Origin: Hepsetus odoe
Taxonomy: Eukaryota; Chordata; Actinopteri; Characiformes; Hepsetidae
Assembly (NCBI GenBank): GCA_017165825.1
Contig: CM029370.1
Span: 25,361,047-25,425,046 of the forward strand
Direction of reading: 5' to 3'
Length of the DNA stretch: 64,000 nucleotides
Of this stretch, positions 10,641-22,656 are shown piece after piece; the stretch's first letter is position 1, and each line of letters opens with the position of its first letter. The notes beneath the pieces are model-generated. The model saw only the letters and a program-made list of their open reading frames with translations. It had not been told where the DNA came from and did not search any database. Position numbers and translations under genes: made by a program.

Positions 10641-11756
10641 TTATTAAACATAATCATTAATTTGAAATTTGAATGTATTCGGTAACACTTGAATTATTAC
10701 TGAGCTAGTTTAGGGAGCAGGGAGTCCAGCCAAGATCCCATTAGTAGAGACATAAATAAATGCAAGGACGTGCTTTCTAATCCCCACCATTTGCTCTGTT
10801 TTATTGATTTGAATGCAGAGCTATTTATAGTGCAGACATTATCCAGCCTTTTTTTTTTTTTTTGAAGTGGGTATTTGTCTTTATAGACTGCACCATCAGT
10901 GTAGCTATGCTCCAATAACAAAACCCTCTCCTCTCAGAGGATGAATAATTTCCTCTAAAGTATCTGTGGCAATGCTCAAATTCAGAAAAAAAGAATTTAT
11001 ATTTATATAATTTATGCGCGATTTATATCATTTTGTTAAGGCACACAATGACCAGATGCTGACCAATTTTGACCATGTCCTTCAGAGGTTGAATTACCAG
11101 GACAGAGAATAAATGAGAATGCAGTAAAACACAAATCTGCTTTTTTCCCCATATATGTTTTCATCAAATAATAGAGAGGTTATGCTGAGAGGTGAGATTG
11201 CTGCATTGACAGGCTTGTTCAGGACGAGGAGATAAAAAGGAATGTTTAGGCCATTATACAAGATGCGTACAATGCTCAGCTGTGTTTTGTGTTATGTGTG
11301 TGTGTCTGTGTGTGTATGTTGGTGTAAGGACTACACCATATTTTTACCTCAGGGATATACACAGGTATCAGCTGCCTCAGCTGTCCCACCAGTCCAGGGA
11401 GGAAATAAACTCAGTATGAGTCGAAACCCGTTTCCATGGCAACAGGGAGGTGATAGGCGGCCGAGATCTGTGTGGAAGCAACCTTTGTAACCTATGCATG
11501 ACTCTCAATTAAAGCTCCAGTCAAGGAACTGCTGTATCATTCAGACCAGCTTTTAGGGCCTTAATGAAAAAGACTTTTGAGTAACGATAGTAAATGTATA
11601 ATATGTATGTTCAACATGTTTCCTGTCACTCGAACCAGCAACAGAGCAGCATTCCACTATTCCTGGTCATGCATTAAGATTTCATCATGTCATATATTAC
11701 GTATAACTTCAGCAAAAATAATTTACACCTTACGTGGCCTTGCTGGCGGGAGACCC
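10641..11756. other. Intergenic, no gene; short simple repeats
   Basis: A run of about 15 T lies at 10849-10863 and an imperfect TG tract at 11297-11320. Nothing else is recognised. Confidence 0.5.
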
Positions 11757-11826
11757 ACATTCATCCATCCATCATACAAACTGCTTAACCTACCCAAGGC
11801 TGAGGGGGTGCTGCAGCCTAACCCAA
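11757..11826. repeat. Fragment of a LINE/SINE 3'-tail repeat
   Basis: The wording 'tcatccatccatcatac', then 'ctgcttaacctacccaaggc' and 'gggggtgctgcagcctaac' follows the 'ccatccat...gcttatcc...gggggtgctggagcc' 3'-tail repeat common in teleosts. Only a short decayed piece remains. Confidence 0.6.
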
Positions 11827-11974
11827 CACTTTGAAAGGTACAAAAAAACCCTGGCTGCAATCTTTTTAATGAAAATATAGAAGTTTGATTTAAATAGAGA
11901 TTTATATCAGACAAGTATCTTTAACACATTAGTCACTTTAAGCTGCCCTCTGTGGTACTAAGAAACCTTTCCAC

Positions 11975-12265
11975 CTGCACCATCATGAACCTGAGCAGAT
12001 GCATCATAGCCTGATTTGGGAGCAGGACCAAGCAGAATAGGCAGCCTCTCCAGAGGATGGTTTAAACGTGAACTGTGCTCCCTGACCTGTAGTTTATCTA
12101 CAGTAAGCAGTGCTAGTCAAGGCCAAGCAGATAATTAAGGACCTCAGCAAACCTAACAACTTAGTCTTCTCTCTGTTGTGATCAGGGAAGTGATCCCTCT
12201 CCCTTAAATCTTTCACACCACGATCGAGGAGCAGGGTTAGGCATCTTCCTCCAGTCCAGTCCCTT
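11975..12265 (+). pseudogene. LINE fragment (L2/Rex1-like), end of reverse transcriptase ORF
   Basis: The stretch keeps the order of wording seen in fish non-LTR elements downstream of the RT palm. It reads 'gcatcatagcctgatttggg', then 'ctccagaggatgg', 'gtgctccctgacctgtag', 'aaggccaagcagataattaa', and 'atcagggaagtgatccctct' followed by 'cccttaaatc'. Translated, the frames are interrupted by stops. It abuts an unrelated Tc1/mariner fragment at 12320. Clade assignment is from memory and uncertain. Confidence 0.6.
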
Positions 12266-12319
12266 AACCAGAAAACACCTTTTTTCACGCAGAGGAACAT
12301 AAATGTTTTATTACTTTTT

Positions 12320-12675
12320 TCAGGGATGTCCATGCATTTTTCAACAAGACAATGCAAACCCACATTCTGCACAGATTATAAAGGCATAGCTGTGGAAGAG
12401 GAGGGGACAGATACTGGCTGCAGTCCTGATCCCACTCTAAAAGAATGAATTGAGAATTTTGAAATGAAAAATGCGACATGTTTGTACTAATGCATACCAT
12501 AAGACCTGTTTGCTGGAAGTATCTGATGAAATAAGACCTGAAGCACTTTATTGCTTGGTTTCTTCAGAGCCAAAACATCTACTAAGTGTCACGAAAATAA
12601 TTATCAAAAATCAAGAATATGTAGGGAATGCTGGCGATCAATATACCAATCTTCCCTTTTCACAACGTTAACCTC
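12320..12675 (+). pseudogene. Tc1/mariner transposase 3' fragment
   Basis: The DNA reads 'tttttcaacaagacaatgca', 'cacattctgcacagattata' and 'gaattttgaaatgaaaaatg', then 'aagacctgtttgctggaag' and 'gagccaaaacatctac'. This follows the C-terminal part of a fish Tc1-type transposase, covering the Q-D-N-A..HS region, the catalytic Glu region and the tail. Stop codons and small indels break it, for example a TGA at the expected catalytic Glu segment. No intact inverted end was found. Confidence 0.65.
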
Positions 12676-12962
12676 GTCTGTCTTCTGCTACACTAACAAG
12701 CTGCTAAATTTAGACTATATGTGAGACACATTAGTTGTGTACTGTCTCAGCTAACAGTCAAGCTTTAGTTAGATCTAATGAATTACACACTTATCATGCT
12801 GATGTCCTAAAATGTGATTCCTCCTGAGAAGTCTGGAATAACCGATGGCATTGTGCAATGAATGAATGAATAATAGTATTAACAATTAATATTATTAATT
12901 TTAAATGAAAACATATATCTCACAATATTTACTTTAGAATTAATCCTGCACTGTCCGGTGAA
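12676..12962. other. Short intergenic gap
   Basis: The stretch is AT-rich, with 'attaacaattaatattatta' near 12877. Nothing else is recognised. Confidence 0.5.
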
Positions 12963-13142
12963 TTGGTGGTGGCAGCACAGAGGCAGGTTACATAGCTGGT
13001 ACCCAAAGGTTTGTGTGTTCAAGCCTACTCTATCCTGCCTTCAGCACTAACACTATCTGAGCCTCTGAGCAAAACTCTGACATTAAGCAATGTACACTGC
13101 TGATTAAGAGCACCTACTACATTCCAAAAATGTAAATTTGTA
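12963..13142 (+). repeat. Decayed tRNA-derived SINE (family 2-like)
   Basis: The element has a 'ggtggtggcagcacagaggc' head and a B-box-like 'tgtgttcaagcc'. Its end, 'gattaagagcacctactaca' followed by 'atgtaaat', corresponds to the 'gataagagcatctgctaaatg' tail of family 2 at 39615 and 45275. Confidence 0.6.
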
Positions 13143-13189
13143 GCCTCTTTCTATCATTGGTCATTGTGTAGCTTTATGAACAAAAACAA

Positions 13190-13365
13190 TCCTCTGAAAC
13201 TGGCCAGGTACAGGGACTGGATTGAAAATGAGAGCCAAAAACTTTATCCATCAGAAAGGCTGGAGAACTGCTCCTCAGTATTACATTAAGAATAAACAAA
13301 GGTCAGGCTATTTAGAAGTAAAAAATGAAGAAATTGGACTTTTGCACAGTACTGTATGTCTTTGC
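13190..13365 (+). mobile_element. Tc1 element 3'-end fragment
   Basis: The stretch 'aactggccaggtacagggac', 'agccaaaaactttatcc' and 'ggctggagaactgctcctca' ends in 'tttgcacagtactgta'. That end equals the terminal inverted repeat of the Tc1 derivative at 44575-45127. A second fragment with the same internal wording lies at 58590-58720. Confidence 0.65.
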
Positions 13366-15685
13366 ATCTAACATGTGCTTCTTGTCATGTTTTTTGTTTG
13401 TTTCAAATGTTGTGCCCTTGTTTTTTCCACTTATTTTCAATTCAATTAAAGTCTTTTTAATAGGCAATTTCAGAAATGTACTGTTTTGTTTCTTAAAGTA
13501 GATGATTTTGTAGATGCTTTTGATGTTTATTTCATGACATAATATCCAACCTCTTCTTCTGTTTTCTGAACATCAGCTTTGACATTTGAAGTTTTTCCAG
13601 AGGACATTTTCTTTGCTCTATCACTTATCCTCACAACAGGTGTTCCTTCATAAATTCATTATCCTTTTCCCCCAAACCTTTATGATTGTTGCAGACAAAT
13701 GGTTCCATGTTTATTTCATGTTTCATGGAGTAATCTACACCTTCAAATAACAATTAATAGTAAACTCTGAGGGGATACAACAAATAAATAAATAACACTA
13801 TTGAAAGTGTTCCCAAAATGTCTTTGTGTTTGTATATTAATTTCATCCAATAAATGGTAACCATGCAGGATTTGATGGTATTCAACATGAGAAGTTACAA
13901 AGTGCTACATCAGTTTGCAAGAAAAGCTTTTCACCTCATCTCAGGGTCACAACTTTAGGCCATGTTTCATACTGATTGGTGCTTTTATTAAAGAAAAAAA
14001 AAAAATTAACCCTGAGCTTTTCTTCTTTTTCCTTTTAGATCCCAGTTATCTAAGAGCAAGAGGAAAGCAATTCAGTTTATCTTTTCTGATGGAATTCAGT
14101 GCCCAACCATTGAGCTGGCCAGTGTGAGCTCACTGGAAGAACTACCTGTCTGTAAATACAGGCTGCGAAAACCACCTGATCTAAGGCACTTACTTTTACA
14201 TTTACTCATTATCATGTCTTTGTGCAATAATAAATCACATCCATTGTCCATGCTGAAAGTTGAAGCGTAGCTGTGGCAATATTTTAGGGTTTCTTCTTAT
14301 CTGTCCTGCAGTCCAGGTGATAAATTATTAATGGTGACGCAAAAAAATAGTTGCAGACAAAGCCACTTAGGTGCAAGGATGTTTGCCACCTGGTGTGTGA
14401 AAAACTATAAAAAGTTGCATTCCTGTTCCAGAATTATACACACATTCAGCTACCCAGTATTCATCTATTCAAACCGAAACTGTAATAACCCAGAAAGATG
14501 TCACTTTCAAAGGCAAAAAATTTCTTCTTACCGAAGCAACTTTCCTGTAGATCTACTAACTGTATGTCACTGTATGATTAGGGTTGCTTATAGAGAATTC
14601 AACAAGCATGCAAAGACTTTGTTCAGCATGAGGTCAGGAAGCTGCCCAGTCATTTTCCTATTTATTAATTTTCCCTAGTTTTCTGTTTTTTTGTTTATTT
14701 GTTTTTTTCTACCTTTGCCACCTTTTCAGGTTACAACAATCTGTAGTGCTCAGACACTTTTCTTACAAAGCTCTGGGGAAATGGTTTTGATCACTTGTGG
14801 GAAAAGCTGTGGATCAGTTAGCACCAGTGCTAGTATCAAAGGAAACAGCAGTGACCCACCCTGGGCATGTGGAAAGAGGCATATCATAGCAGGTTGTTAC
14901 ATAGATAAACTCAAGTGTGTACTTTTATTTGCACATTAATGAGAACACAGATGTGCCCAGAGATGCATCACTGCATATGTACCACATCAGCTGTGTTGAG
15001 GAAAAAAACACTTTTTAGAAAATTTTATTTATTTGGAACTCCCACTTATTTGGGAGTTGGGTAGGATTGTGAAGAGAGGGTTCTACCCCAGATAATGCAC
15101 TCATCCCTGAATCTAAGCCAAAAGCTTACATACTTTATTATTAAGAGAGCAAGTACCCGGGAGTGCCAGTCCACAACAGCTGTCTTGGGTGGTTGTTCAT
15201 CTTGCCAAAACGTAGACGGCAGAAGATAAATCTCCCTCTCAAACACAGTTCTCCAAATACAATGTTTTCACAAACTGTCAATAGATTTTGACTCATGCCC
15301 CTTGAGCTTTATGCCTGGACTGACAGCTACAGGGATATGTTTCATGTGTTGATCTGGGTTTTGCTTTGTGGAGGGAAAAAGAAAGATCTTTCTTATTAAA
15401 GGAGCATTTTGGTGTCCCTCAAGCTAATCTCTACCTGCTTCATCTGCAGCATCCAATCCGTTACCCCAAATAATAATTTTGGCATGTTTTCTTATGCTCA
15501 AGGATTGAAAATCTATTTACTGTAAATACACTTAGCATCTGCAAACGGGCTTTTTTTATTGTGTTTTCAGTCATTCCTGAATTACAACAAAAAGGCTAAA
15601 TTTATTGCTAAAGTGGCATGTGGACATTAGGTTAAAAAATGTTGCCTTGTTCCTTTAACATGCTTTCTGATTGGCCATTACAGTA
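13366..15685. other. Intergenic, no gene seen
   Basis: AT-rich sequence with a run of A at 13996-14010 and an 8-bp hairpin stem (aactccca / tgggagtt) near 15036-15057. Open frames at 14331-14939 and 15046-15246 have no recognisable protein features. Confidence 0.5.
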
Positions 15686-15689
15686 TCTC

Positions 15690-16450
15690 ACACCCCTAAG
15701 TGAAAAATGTCCACATCGCAATTAGACTTTTTCCCTCCCAAGTGTCATGTGACTTGTTAGTGTTACGAGGTCTCAGGTGTGAATGGGGAGCAGGTGTGTT
15801 AAATTTGGTGAGATCGCTCTCACACTCTCTCATACTGGTCACTGGAAGTTCAAAAAGTTCTCTGAGGATCTGAAAAACAGATTTTTTGCTCTACATAAAG
15901 ATGGCTAGATAGACTATAAGAAGACTGCCAACACTCTGCAACTGAGCTGCAGTGTGTGGCGGCAAGGTTTGGGGCTGCATGAGCGCTGCCGAAACTGGGG
16001 AGCATACAGTTCAATGCCTACATGTACTGTGACACACTGAAGCAGAGCATGACCCCCCCCCCAAACACTGCATGATAATGACCTCAAACACAACTCCAAG
16101 ACAACCACTGCCTTGCTAAAGAAACTGAGGGCAAAGGTGCTGGACTGGCCAGGCATGTCTCCAGTGCTAAACCCTACTGAACATCTGTGGGGCATCCTCA
16201 AAAGGAAGGTAGAGGAGTGGATGATCTCCAACATCCACTAGCTCCGTGATGTCATCATGGAGTGGAAGAGGATTCTAGTGGTAACCTGTGAAGCTCTAGT
16301 GAACTCCATGCCCAAGTGAGTTAAGGCAGTACTGGAAAATATTGGTGGCCACACAAAATATTGACACTTTGGGCATAATTTGGACATGTTTCACTTTTAG
16401 GGGTGTACTCACCTTTGTTGCCAGTGGTTTAGACATTAATGGCTGTGTTA
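15690..16450 (+). pseudogene. Internally deleted Tc1/mariner transposon
   Basis: The left part carries 'gtcatgtgacttgttagtgt', 'cacactctctcatactggtc' and 'tctgaggatctgaaaa', the leader and transposase start of a common fish Tc1 element. It jumps near 15945 to the catalytic region. From about 16066 the + strand reads a broken HDNDLKHNS-like core, then SPVLNPTEHLWGILKRK, the catalytic Glu region, and then stops. The end 'ggggtgtactcacctttgtt' is the known terminal wording. The catalytic middle is lost, so it is inactive. Confidence 0.75.
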
Positions 16451-17145
16451 TTACTGACAACAGCGTCTAAGACCTGTGTGTGGCTGTAGTAGTGCAATGA
16501 CATCTATGTATGTTATGCTTTAAACAGCAGCTTGTGGAGATCTTGGGAAATGATTAGAGTTGTCAGTACTGAACAGTACAGAAGAAATGAGCTTGAATTT
16601 ATTGGCATTTTTTGGCTTTGTTCCTTATGCATGACCTCAGGAATCTGATTTTAATCCAGTCTAAAATTCTATTGCTTCCTCACCTCAATACAGAAGTTTT
16701 GAAAAGTGGACTTAGTGAGGCTATTCAATATGGATTAATATTGATAGTTTCTGTCTCTGCTTTAACTCTGCTGAAGTTTTGCAGTTACTGACTTGTAGGT
16801 TAAAGTTATAGAGTTTGCAACCTGAAATTTGTTCTGAAATCACTTTATGGCTCCGAAAAAATTTGAAACCAGGATGCTGATTCATACTCAGTACAATCTG
16901 ATTCAGTAGCAATGTTGTTTCTGCATATTGTAGCAGGGCTGTATGGATCACCAAAGCACTGTGGTGGCAACATTCAGACTGTACTGGTTAAGTCACCACC
17001 ATAAATATCCATTTTTCCTTTTTTTGGTTGATATTCTATGATAATTGATTCAGAGAGTTGATTCAGATCTTAGGTCAGGGAAAACACGAGGATGCAAAAT
17101 CAAATGCTTTGATCTGCATTACCAAGGTTTTACACAATGTAGCAT
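16451..17145. other. Intergenic, no feature recognised
   Basis: No exon, RNA gene or transposon could be named in this stretch. Confidence 0.45.
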
Positions 17146-17332
17146 TTTTACATTTACGGCGCGCTAATCCAGAGTGACTTCCATTTCTTAACTACAGGGA
17201 CAGTCCCCCCTGGAGCAACTTGGGGTTAGGGGTCTTGCTCAGGAACCCAATGGTGGTAATGCTGGAGATGGGATTCAAACCTGTGATCTCTTAGTCTGTA
17301 GGCGAGTGGCTTGCCACTAGACCACCACCCCA
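17146..17332 (-). repeat. tRNA-derived SINE, family 2
   Basis: Read on the minus strand it begins 'tggtggtctagtggcaagcc', has a B-box-like 'ggtttgaatccc', and ends in the 'ctggattagcgcgccgtaaa' tail of this family. Other copies are at 39615-39816 (minus) and 45275-45468 (plus). Confidence 0.8.
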
Positions 17333-18825
17333 TACATGTTTAAATGTATGTTGACGGAGCATTAGAGAAGGGGACACTTGGCCAAGCTTGTCTAAGGTGC
17401 ATTGTCCCCTGCCTGGTTACTCTAGCATCCCTAGAGAACAGAATGTGACCAAAATGTAAGAATGGTTAGAATGTGCAATGAGCATATTGATGGGTTGCAC
17501 TGACTTGTTACAAAATTTAGAAAACAGCAACCTGTAAAACCCTCACACTCACTAAATCTGCAAATTGCCAGGTGAGTTGAACCTGATGCTTTTGCACAAG
17601 GATCCCTGCAATACAGTAAAAGTGTGTTTTGGGATGCTGCGGACCCCTACAATTCAGTTAGTGTCATTCATCCCCTAAAAGACAGTAACAGTGTCATGCA
17701 ATACAGTAAATGTGTTTGGTAAAAGGTTACCTACAGTACAGTATGCTAAAATATTAACAAGGCAGGGTTAAAAGTGCCAGACACTGAGCAGAGTGCCTAT
17801 TCAAACACTGTAAATGGGCTTTGAGCAACTTCTAAAAAACTCAATAGCCACTTGAGCCACACAGCTTAGTAACTTAATAGTCTGAAAGAAGAGGCAGCAT
17901 TTTCATTACCCCGTTCTTTGTATGGGGAGCTGTATTGATCAAAACCCTCAATAAGTCTAATTTTATTCAACATTATTGAAGTCCCTCTGAAGATTACAAT
18001 CTGTACTCTTTTGATTCATGCACCGCAAGCTTGAAAAACAAGAATAAATAGTTTTTTTTTACATCACATCTTTAATCAAAATGGGCACTTTTACTTTGTT
18101 AGCTTAGGTCCTTGGCCATATTGACCACAGACCATTGTGTCATTTCAATGATAATATTTTAGTATGAGAAGTGTAGAGTTGGTTGAGACATACGTATCTA
18201 AGCTACACTATTCAGTTCACCTACTTTTCTACACTAAAGCTACACTGTTCAGTTTATAATGTTGAAAAATCCTTTTCCCATATCATGTTCATAAGTATGT
18301 CACATAAACAAAGAGCACTGATTTATGAAAGGTTATTCTTAAAGCCCTCATTATGTGTGTGTGAATACCATGTATATATATCATGTAAGCACAATAGTGC
18401 TAACCCTGTCAATATAGTGGAAAGATACTTTAATATATCAATTCCCAACCATGCTACGTCTAGATCATGGCACAGGAATGGGTTGATTAATAGACATAAA
18501 CTAAAGGGAACTATGTTTGAAGGCCCATTAGTCAATTTCTTAAAAACTTAATTGGGACATACATCACATTTGAATTCTTGTCCTGTAACTGCCCCACTCG
18601 CTAATTACTCCATCTGACTCTGTGCTGACTTGACTCTGATTCTAGACGTGAAATTTAAGCATGAGGGAAAAACCAGGAATGGAACTGACTAAATTATGAA
18701 CCGTTGACCTTGATGGTAAATTAGAAAACTTTAGATTCCACCTTACTTGTGCTGAGTCCAAGCGTGATCTTTTCTGCAATTTCTCCTGCAGCTAAAGAGG
18801 GTCTGGAACAGCATATGCAGTGTTT
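17333..18825. other. Intergenic, no gene seen
   Basis: No conserved exon or known repeat was recognised. The open frame at 18183-18551 has no protein-family features and unremarkable composition. Confidence 0.45.
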
Positions 18826-19010
18826 CAGTGGTCTAGTGGTTAAAAAAGAGGCCTTGCTATCGGAGGGTTGCTAGTCCAATCCCAGAGACTGACAGGAAAA
18901 AAAAACATGGGGAAATTGGGTGAACAGCACCACCTGGGTGCAGGCATGGGATGCTATCTACTGGTGTGTGTAGGATGGGTAAAATCCAAAGGTCAAATTC
19001 ACTGCTTACT
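18826..19010 (+). repeat. tRNA-derived SINE, family 3
   Basis: The head 'cagtggtctagtggttaaaa' (A box) and 'ctagtccaatcccagagac' (B-box region) are followed by 'gatgggtaaaatccaaaggt' and 'caaattcac', the tail of a common fish SINE. Other copies are at 38603 and 59915. It faces a family 1 SINE at 19011. Confidence 0.7.
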
Positions 19011-19250
19011 TTTGAAGTGAAGTGAAAGTGACTATTTGCCATTGTGAAACACAGCACAGCACGCAGTAAAACACAACCTTGCCTTTTTACCCATACATAC
19101 ACATACGCAGCAGCTGTATCCAGTTTGTGAGGAGCAATGATGGGGACAGTACCTTGCTCAAGGGTACCTCAGGGCAACCTACCGATCTGGGATTCAAACC
19201 CATGACCTTCTGACCCTGGGGACCTAGTTTCTAACCACAAGGCCTCCTAA
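19011..19250 (-). repeat. tRNA-derived SINE, family 1
   Basis: From the left it reads 'ccattgtgaaacacagcaca', then 'gtaccttgctcaagggtacc' and 'gggattcaaacccatgacc', ending in the reverse complement of the head. The 3' tail meets the tail of the family 3 SINE, giving a tail-to-tail pair. Confidence 0.85.
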
Positions 19251-19284
19251 CTTTGCCCTTGTCTCCAAAACGTCCAACCTAAGG

Positions 19285-20985
19285 TATTCCTCTACTTTTT
19301 CTTCTTCTTCTTTCGGCTGCTCCCATTTAGGGGTCACCACAGCGGATCATATGTTTCCATTTCTTCCTGTACTCTGCATCTTCCTCCCTCAAACCAACCA
19401 CCTGCATGTCCTCTCTCACCACGTCTATAAACCTCCTCTTTGGTCTTCCTCCTTTCCTGTCAGCTCCATCTTCAATATCTTCCTCCCAATATAATCCTCC
19501 TCTGGACATGTCCAAACCAAAGCAACCTTGCTTCTCTCACTTTGTGTCCAAAACGTCCAATCTGAGCTGTCCCTCTAATATTCTCATTTCTAATCCTGTC
19601 AATCCTCGTCACACCCAATTAAACTCTTAGCATCTTTAACTCTGCCACCTCCAGCTCTGCTGCCTGTCTTTTGTCAGCGACACTGTCTCCAACATGTGTA
19701 GCATAGCTGGTCTCACTACTGTCCTGTAAACTTTTCCTTTCACTTTTGTTGGTACTCATCTGTCACAGATCACTCCTGCCATTCGTCTCCAACTATTTCA
19801 CCCTACCTGAACTCTCTTCTTCACCTCACTTCCACACTCCCTGTTACTCTGAACTCTCTGCATCCTAACCACTCCACTTTCCTCCCTTTCATTCACACTC
19901 ATGTATTCTGTCTTTGTCCTATTCACTACTCAAGAGCTGCTCCCTACTCTCACTATAGATCACAATATCATCAGCAAACCTCATAGTACACAGGGACTCC
20001 TGTATAACCCTGTCTTCAGCAACACCCTCAGAGCAAACATTGCATCTGTAGTGCTCTTTCTTGGAATGAAACCATACTGCTGCTCACTAATCAATACCTC
20101 TTTTCTTAACCTAGCCTTTGCCCTGACCTTCTGCACATCTTTCCGAGCTCTGTCTAGCTTTGCAGTATAGGTCTTTTTCTCTCTCCTTACTGTCCAACCT
20201 CTCATACAAGTCACCATGCACCTTACCTTTAGCCTGCACCACTGCTTTCTTCACCCTGCGCTTCATCTCCTTGTACTCCTTTCTACTTTCTTCATCTCTC
20301 TGACTGTCCCAAATCTTCTTTGCTAGCCTCTTCTTCTGTACTCACTCCTGAACTTCTGGGTTCCAGCACCCGGTTTCCTTATCCTCCTTCTTCCTTCCAG
20401 ATGTCACACCAAGTACCTTTCTAGCTGTCTCTCTTACCACTTTTGCAGCAGTTGCCCAGTAATGGTAACTCTTCAATACCTTACAGTGCCCGTCTTAACT
20501 CCTGCTTGAATTCCACCTTGCAGTCTTCCTTCTTCAGCTTCCACCATTTGATCCTTGGTTCTGCTCTCACTTTCTTCCTCTTCTTGACCTCCAAGGTGAT
20601 TCTACAGCCCACCATCCTATGCTGTTTAGCTACACTCTCCCCTGTCACTACTCTGCAGTCTCCAGTCTCCTTCAGAATGACCCTCCTTGAAAGGATATAA
20701 TCACTCTTACAAAGCACTCTCCACATCCTCTTCCTTCAGGATAACACCTCCCCATTCTTCTTTCCATCCACACCATGTTAAAACAATTTAAATCCTCCAA
20801 TACACCTGGCCTTACTACCCTTCCATCTAGTCCATCACAAAATATCAGCCCTTCTTCTCTTTGTCATATCAGCTCTTTCCCTTTACCAGTCATGCTGCCA
20901 ACATTCAAAGTTCCTTCCCTCACTTCCACTCTCCTCCACTCCTGCCTCCAGACATGCCTTCCCAAGTTGAAGTTAGTGACAGAAA
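19285..20985 (-). pseudogene. Truncated non-LTR retrotransposon (RTE-like endonuclease/RT)
   Basis: On the minus strand the order is as follows. A decayed endonuclease region at about 20985-20480 carries CRITLEVKKRK and KWWKLKKEDC. An RT entry segment at 20217-19981 reads ISEQQYGFIPRKSTTDAMFA, recognised from fish endonuclease-RT polyproteins. A short jump leads to the far C-terminus at 19515-19327, with GRPKRRFIDVVREDMQVVGL, then REEDAEYRKKWKHMIRCGDP and a stop. The catalytic YADD part of RT is missing or shredded, and each frame is broken by stops. A full element would be over 3 kb, so about half is gone. The clade name (RTE/Dong-like) is recalled and tentative. Confidence 0.8.
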
Positions 20986-21169
20986 AAAATGTATTTAAAA
21001 CTTCAGATGGATAAGATATTATTCTGCCTAGCATAACTACCATGATTGGTCTATAGACTAACCATTGTTATCTAGACTACAGACCAAGCTTTACTACTTT
21101 CTTTTACAAACTGTGTTTACTTCATGCAAACTGAGAGCAAAGGGAATAAAAACTACATGCAATATTGTA
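20986..21169. other. Short intergenic gap
   Basis: Nothing is recognised between the LINE and the next transposon remnant. Confidence 0.45.
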
Positions 21170-21378
21170 TAAAGGTCTTGAGCCACCCATCATTTCTTTA
21201 TATTTCGCTAGGAAATCACCCTGAAGGTGCTGTCCTCTCTTTGGCACACACTGAGTAGATTAAATTAAAGAAGAGGGAACACATGTTTTACTGTGACAGG
21301 TTGCGTATTGCTTTTGAGGACAAATACGAAGAAAGGGGAGGTTGAAGCCTTTTAGCACAGTACTGTATTTCACATTAA
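21170..21378. mobile_element. Tc1-derived miniature element, decayed
   Basis: The left end 'aaggtcttgagccacccatc', followed by 'ttctttatatttcgctagg', is the subterminal wording of a fish Tc1 element. The right end 'cagtactgta' is the shared Tc1 terminus. The inside is reduced to about 200 bp with no transposase coding. Confidence 0.5.
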
Positions 21379-21398
21379 AATAAGGTTAAATACAAATG

Positions 21399-21505
21399 TC
21401 ACAGAATCACACCAGACAACAAGATCTGAATGTAAAAGTGCCATTCTCCTCCTGAAAATCAGATGTAATCACTACATTAAATCCTTTCTATCAGAGGCTC
21501 ATAAA
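21399..21505. other. Module A of a local duplication upstream of slc35f1
   Basis: This stretch is alignable to 22657-22765. Shared pieces in the same order are 'tcacagaa', 'gatctgaat', 'tcctcc', 'aaatcagatgt' and 'atcctttctatcag'. It matches no repeat elsewhere in the window that I could find. Confidence 0.6.
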
Positions 21506-21778
21506 GAGGTGTGAGGTGAGAAGCTAAAATTAAATTCATATTATCTTGTTCAGCTCCATAGCCTGCTCCCTGCCTTGAAAGACCACACAGTAATTATGCC
21601 TAAACTCAGCCCATTAGTGAATTTATAGCACTGTCAAGATTTCTCCTGCGCTCATAGTGCTGATAGTTTTGCAGAAGCAATTTTAAAACAGTTTTAACTG
21701 ATTTATAGCTTTCCCTCTCTCTAAGGCCTCTTCTTGGAAGTGACTTCCCAAGAAGCTCTTATTATCTTATTACTTCAT
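21506..21778. other. Intergenic, unannotated, possibly conserved
   Basis: A repeat-free block about 1.5 kb upstream of slc35f1. It carries AT-rich homeobox-like sites such as 'cagtaattatg' near 21588. No gene is seen. Confidence 0.35.
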
Positions 21779-21987
21779 TAGGAGGCAGTGGTGTCCTAGT
21801 GGTTCAGCACTTAACTTCAGGATCGGAGGATTGTGGATTAGAGTCCAGGACCAGTAGGTTACCCTGAGTTCCCATTGAGGAAGCTCCCCATCACTGCTCC
21901 CCACGATCTATAGCCACTGCCTTTCGTGGTTCTTTGGGTGCTGCTGTGTGTTCACAGTGACAAATAGTCACTTTCACTACATTTTTA
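21779..21987 (+). repeat. tRNA-derived SINE, family 1
   Basis: The element reads 'aggaggcagtggtgtcctag' (A box), 'ggattagagtccaggacc' (B box), 'ccagtaggttaccctgag', and ends 'gacaaatagtcactttcac'. It is diverged from the copy at 2306. Confidence 0.8.
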
Positions 21988-22278
21988 TCCAAAAAAGACT
22001 TAATGCTTCTTCATTTATGAACAGCCTAATGTTTTTCTTTGGTACAGTGTAGTAGATTTATGGAAAACATTTTGATGAAGATTTAATATTTATGCTCTCT
22101 GTACAAACATTTTTCATGAATAAATAAATATGATATTACTGTTAAAATATTTTATTTAGTTGCACATTTTAAATACATTTACGCTGTGTTAATGGTAAAT
22201 TACTGGCAAAAAGTTGCAAGAAATACAAATTCACAATAATAGACCATGAATTATATTATATTATATATATTATATATG

Positions 22279-22460
22279 ACTGTTTGTCATTGTGAAACAC
22301 GGCACAGCACACAATCTACTTTTCAGCCATACACCCCATGCAGCAGGGGGCAGCTATTTAAAGTGCCCGGGGAGCAATGATGGGGATGGTACCTTGCTCA
22401 AGGGTACCTCAGGACAACCTACTGGTTTGGGATTCAAACCCATGACCTTCAGATTTGTAC
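22279..22460 (-). repeat. tRNA-derived SINE, family 1, head truncated
   Basis: The stretch has 'gtcattgtgaaacacggcac', 'ggtaccttgctcaagggtac' and 'gggattcaaacccatgacct' on the + strand, so the element points leftward. The last part of the tRNA-like head is missing. An AT-rich (TATAT) tract at 22250-22277 flanks the tail. Confidence 0.85.
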
Positions 22461-22656
22461 TCCTGTAACCATCATTTATAACAGTAATTATCTGGAAGCT
22501 TCAGTTACCTGTAAAAAGTATTGTACAGAAATATGAAAGAACTGCAAATATTATCAATATTGCAAATGCAAATATTATTTATTTGGTAAAAAATACAGCT
22601 GTTAAAAACTGCATGCTATCACCCTGGCTGCCTCACTGCATCTGTAAAAGATAGAT

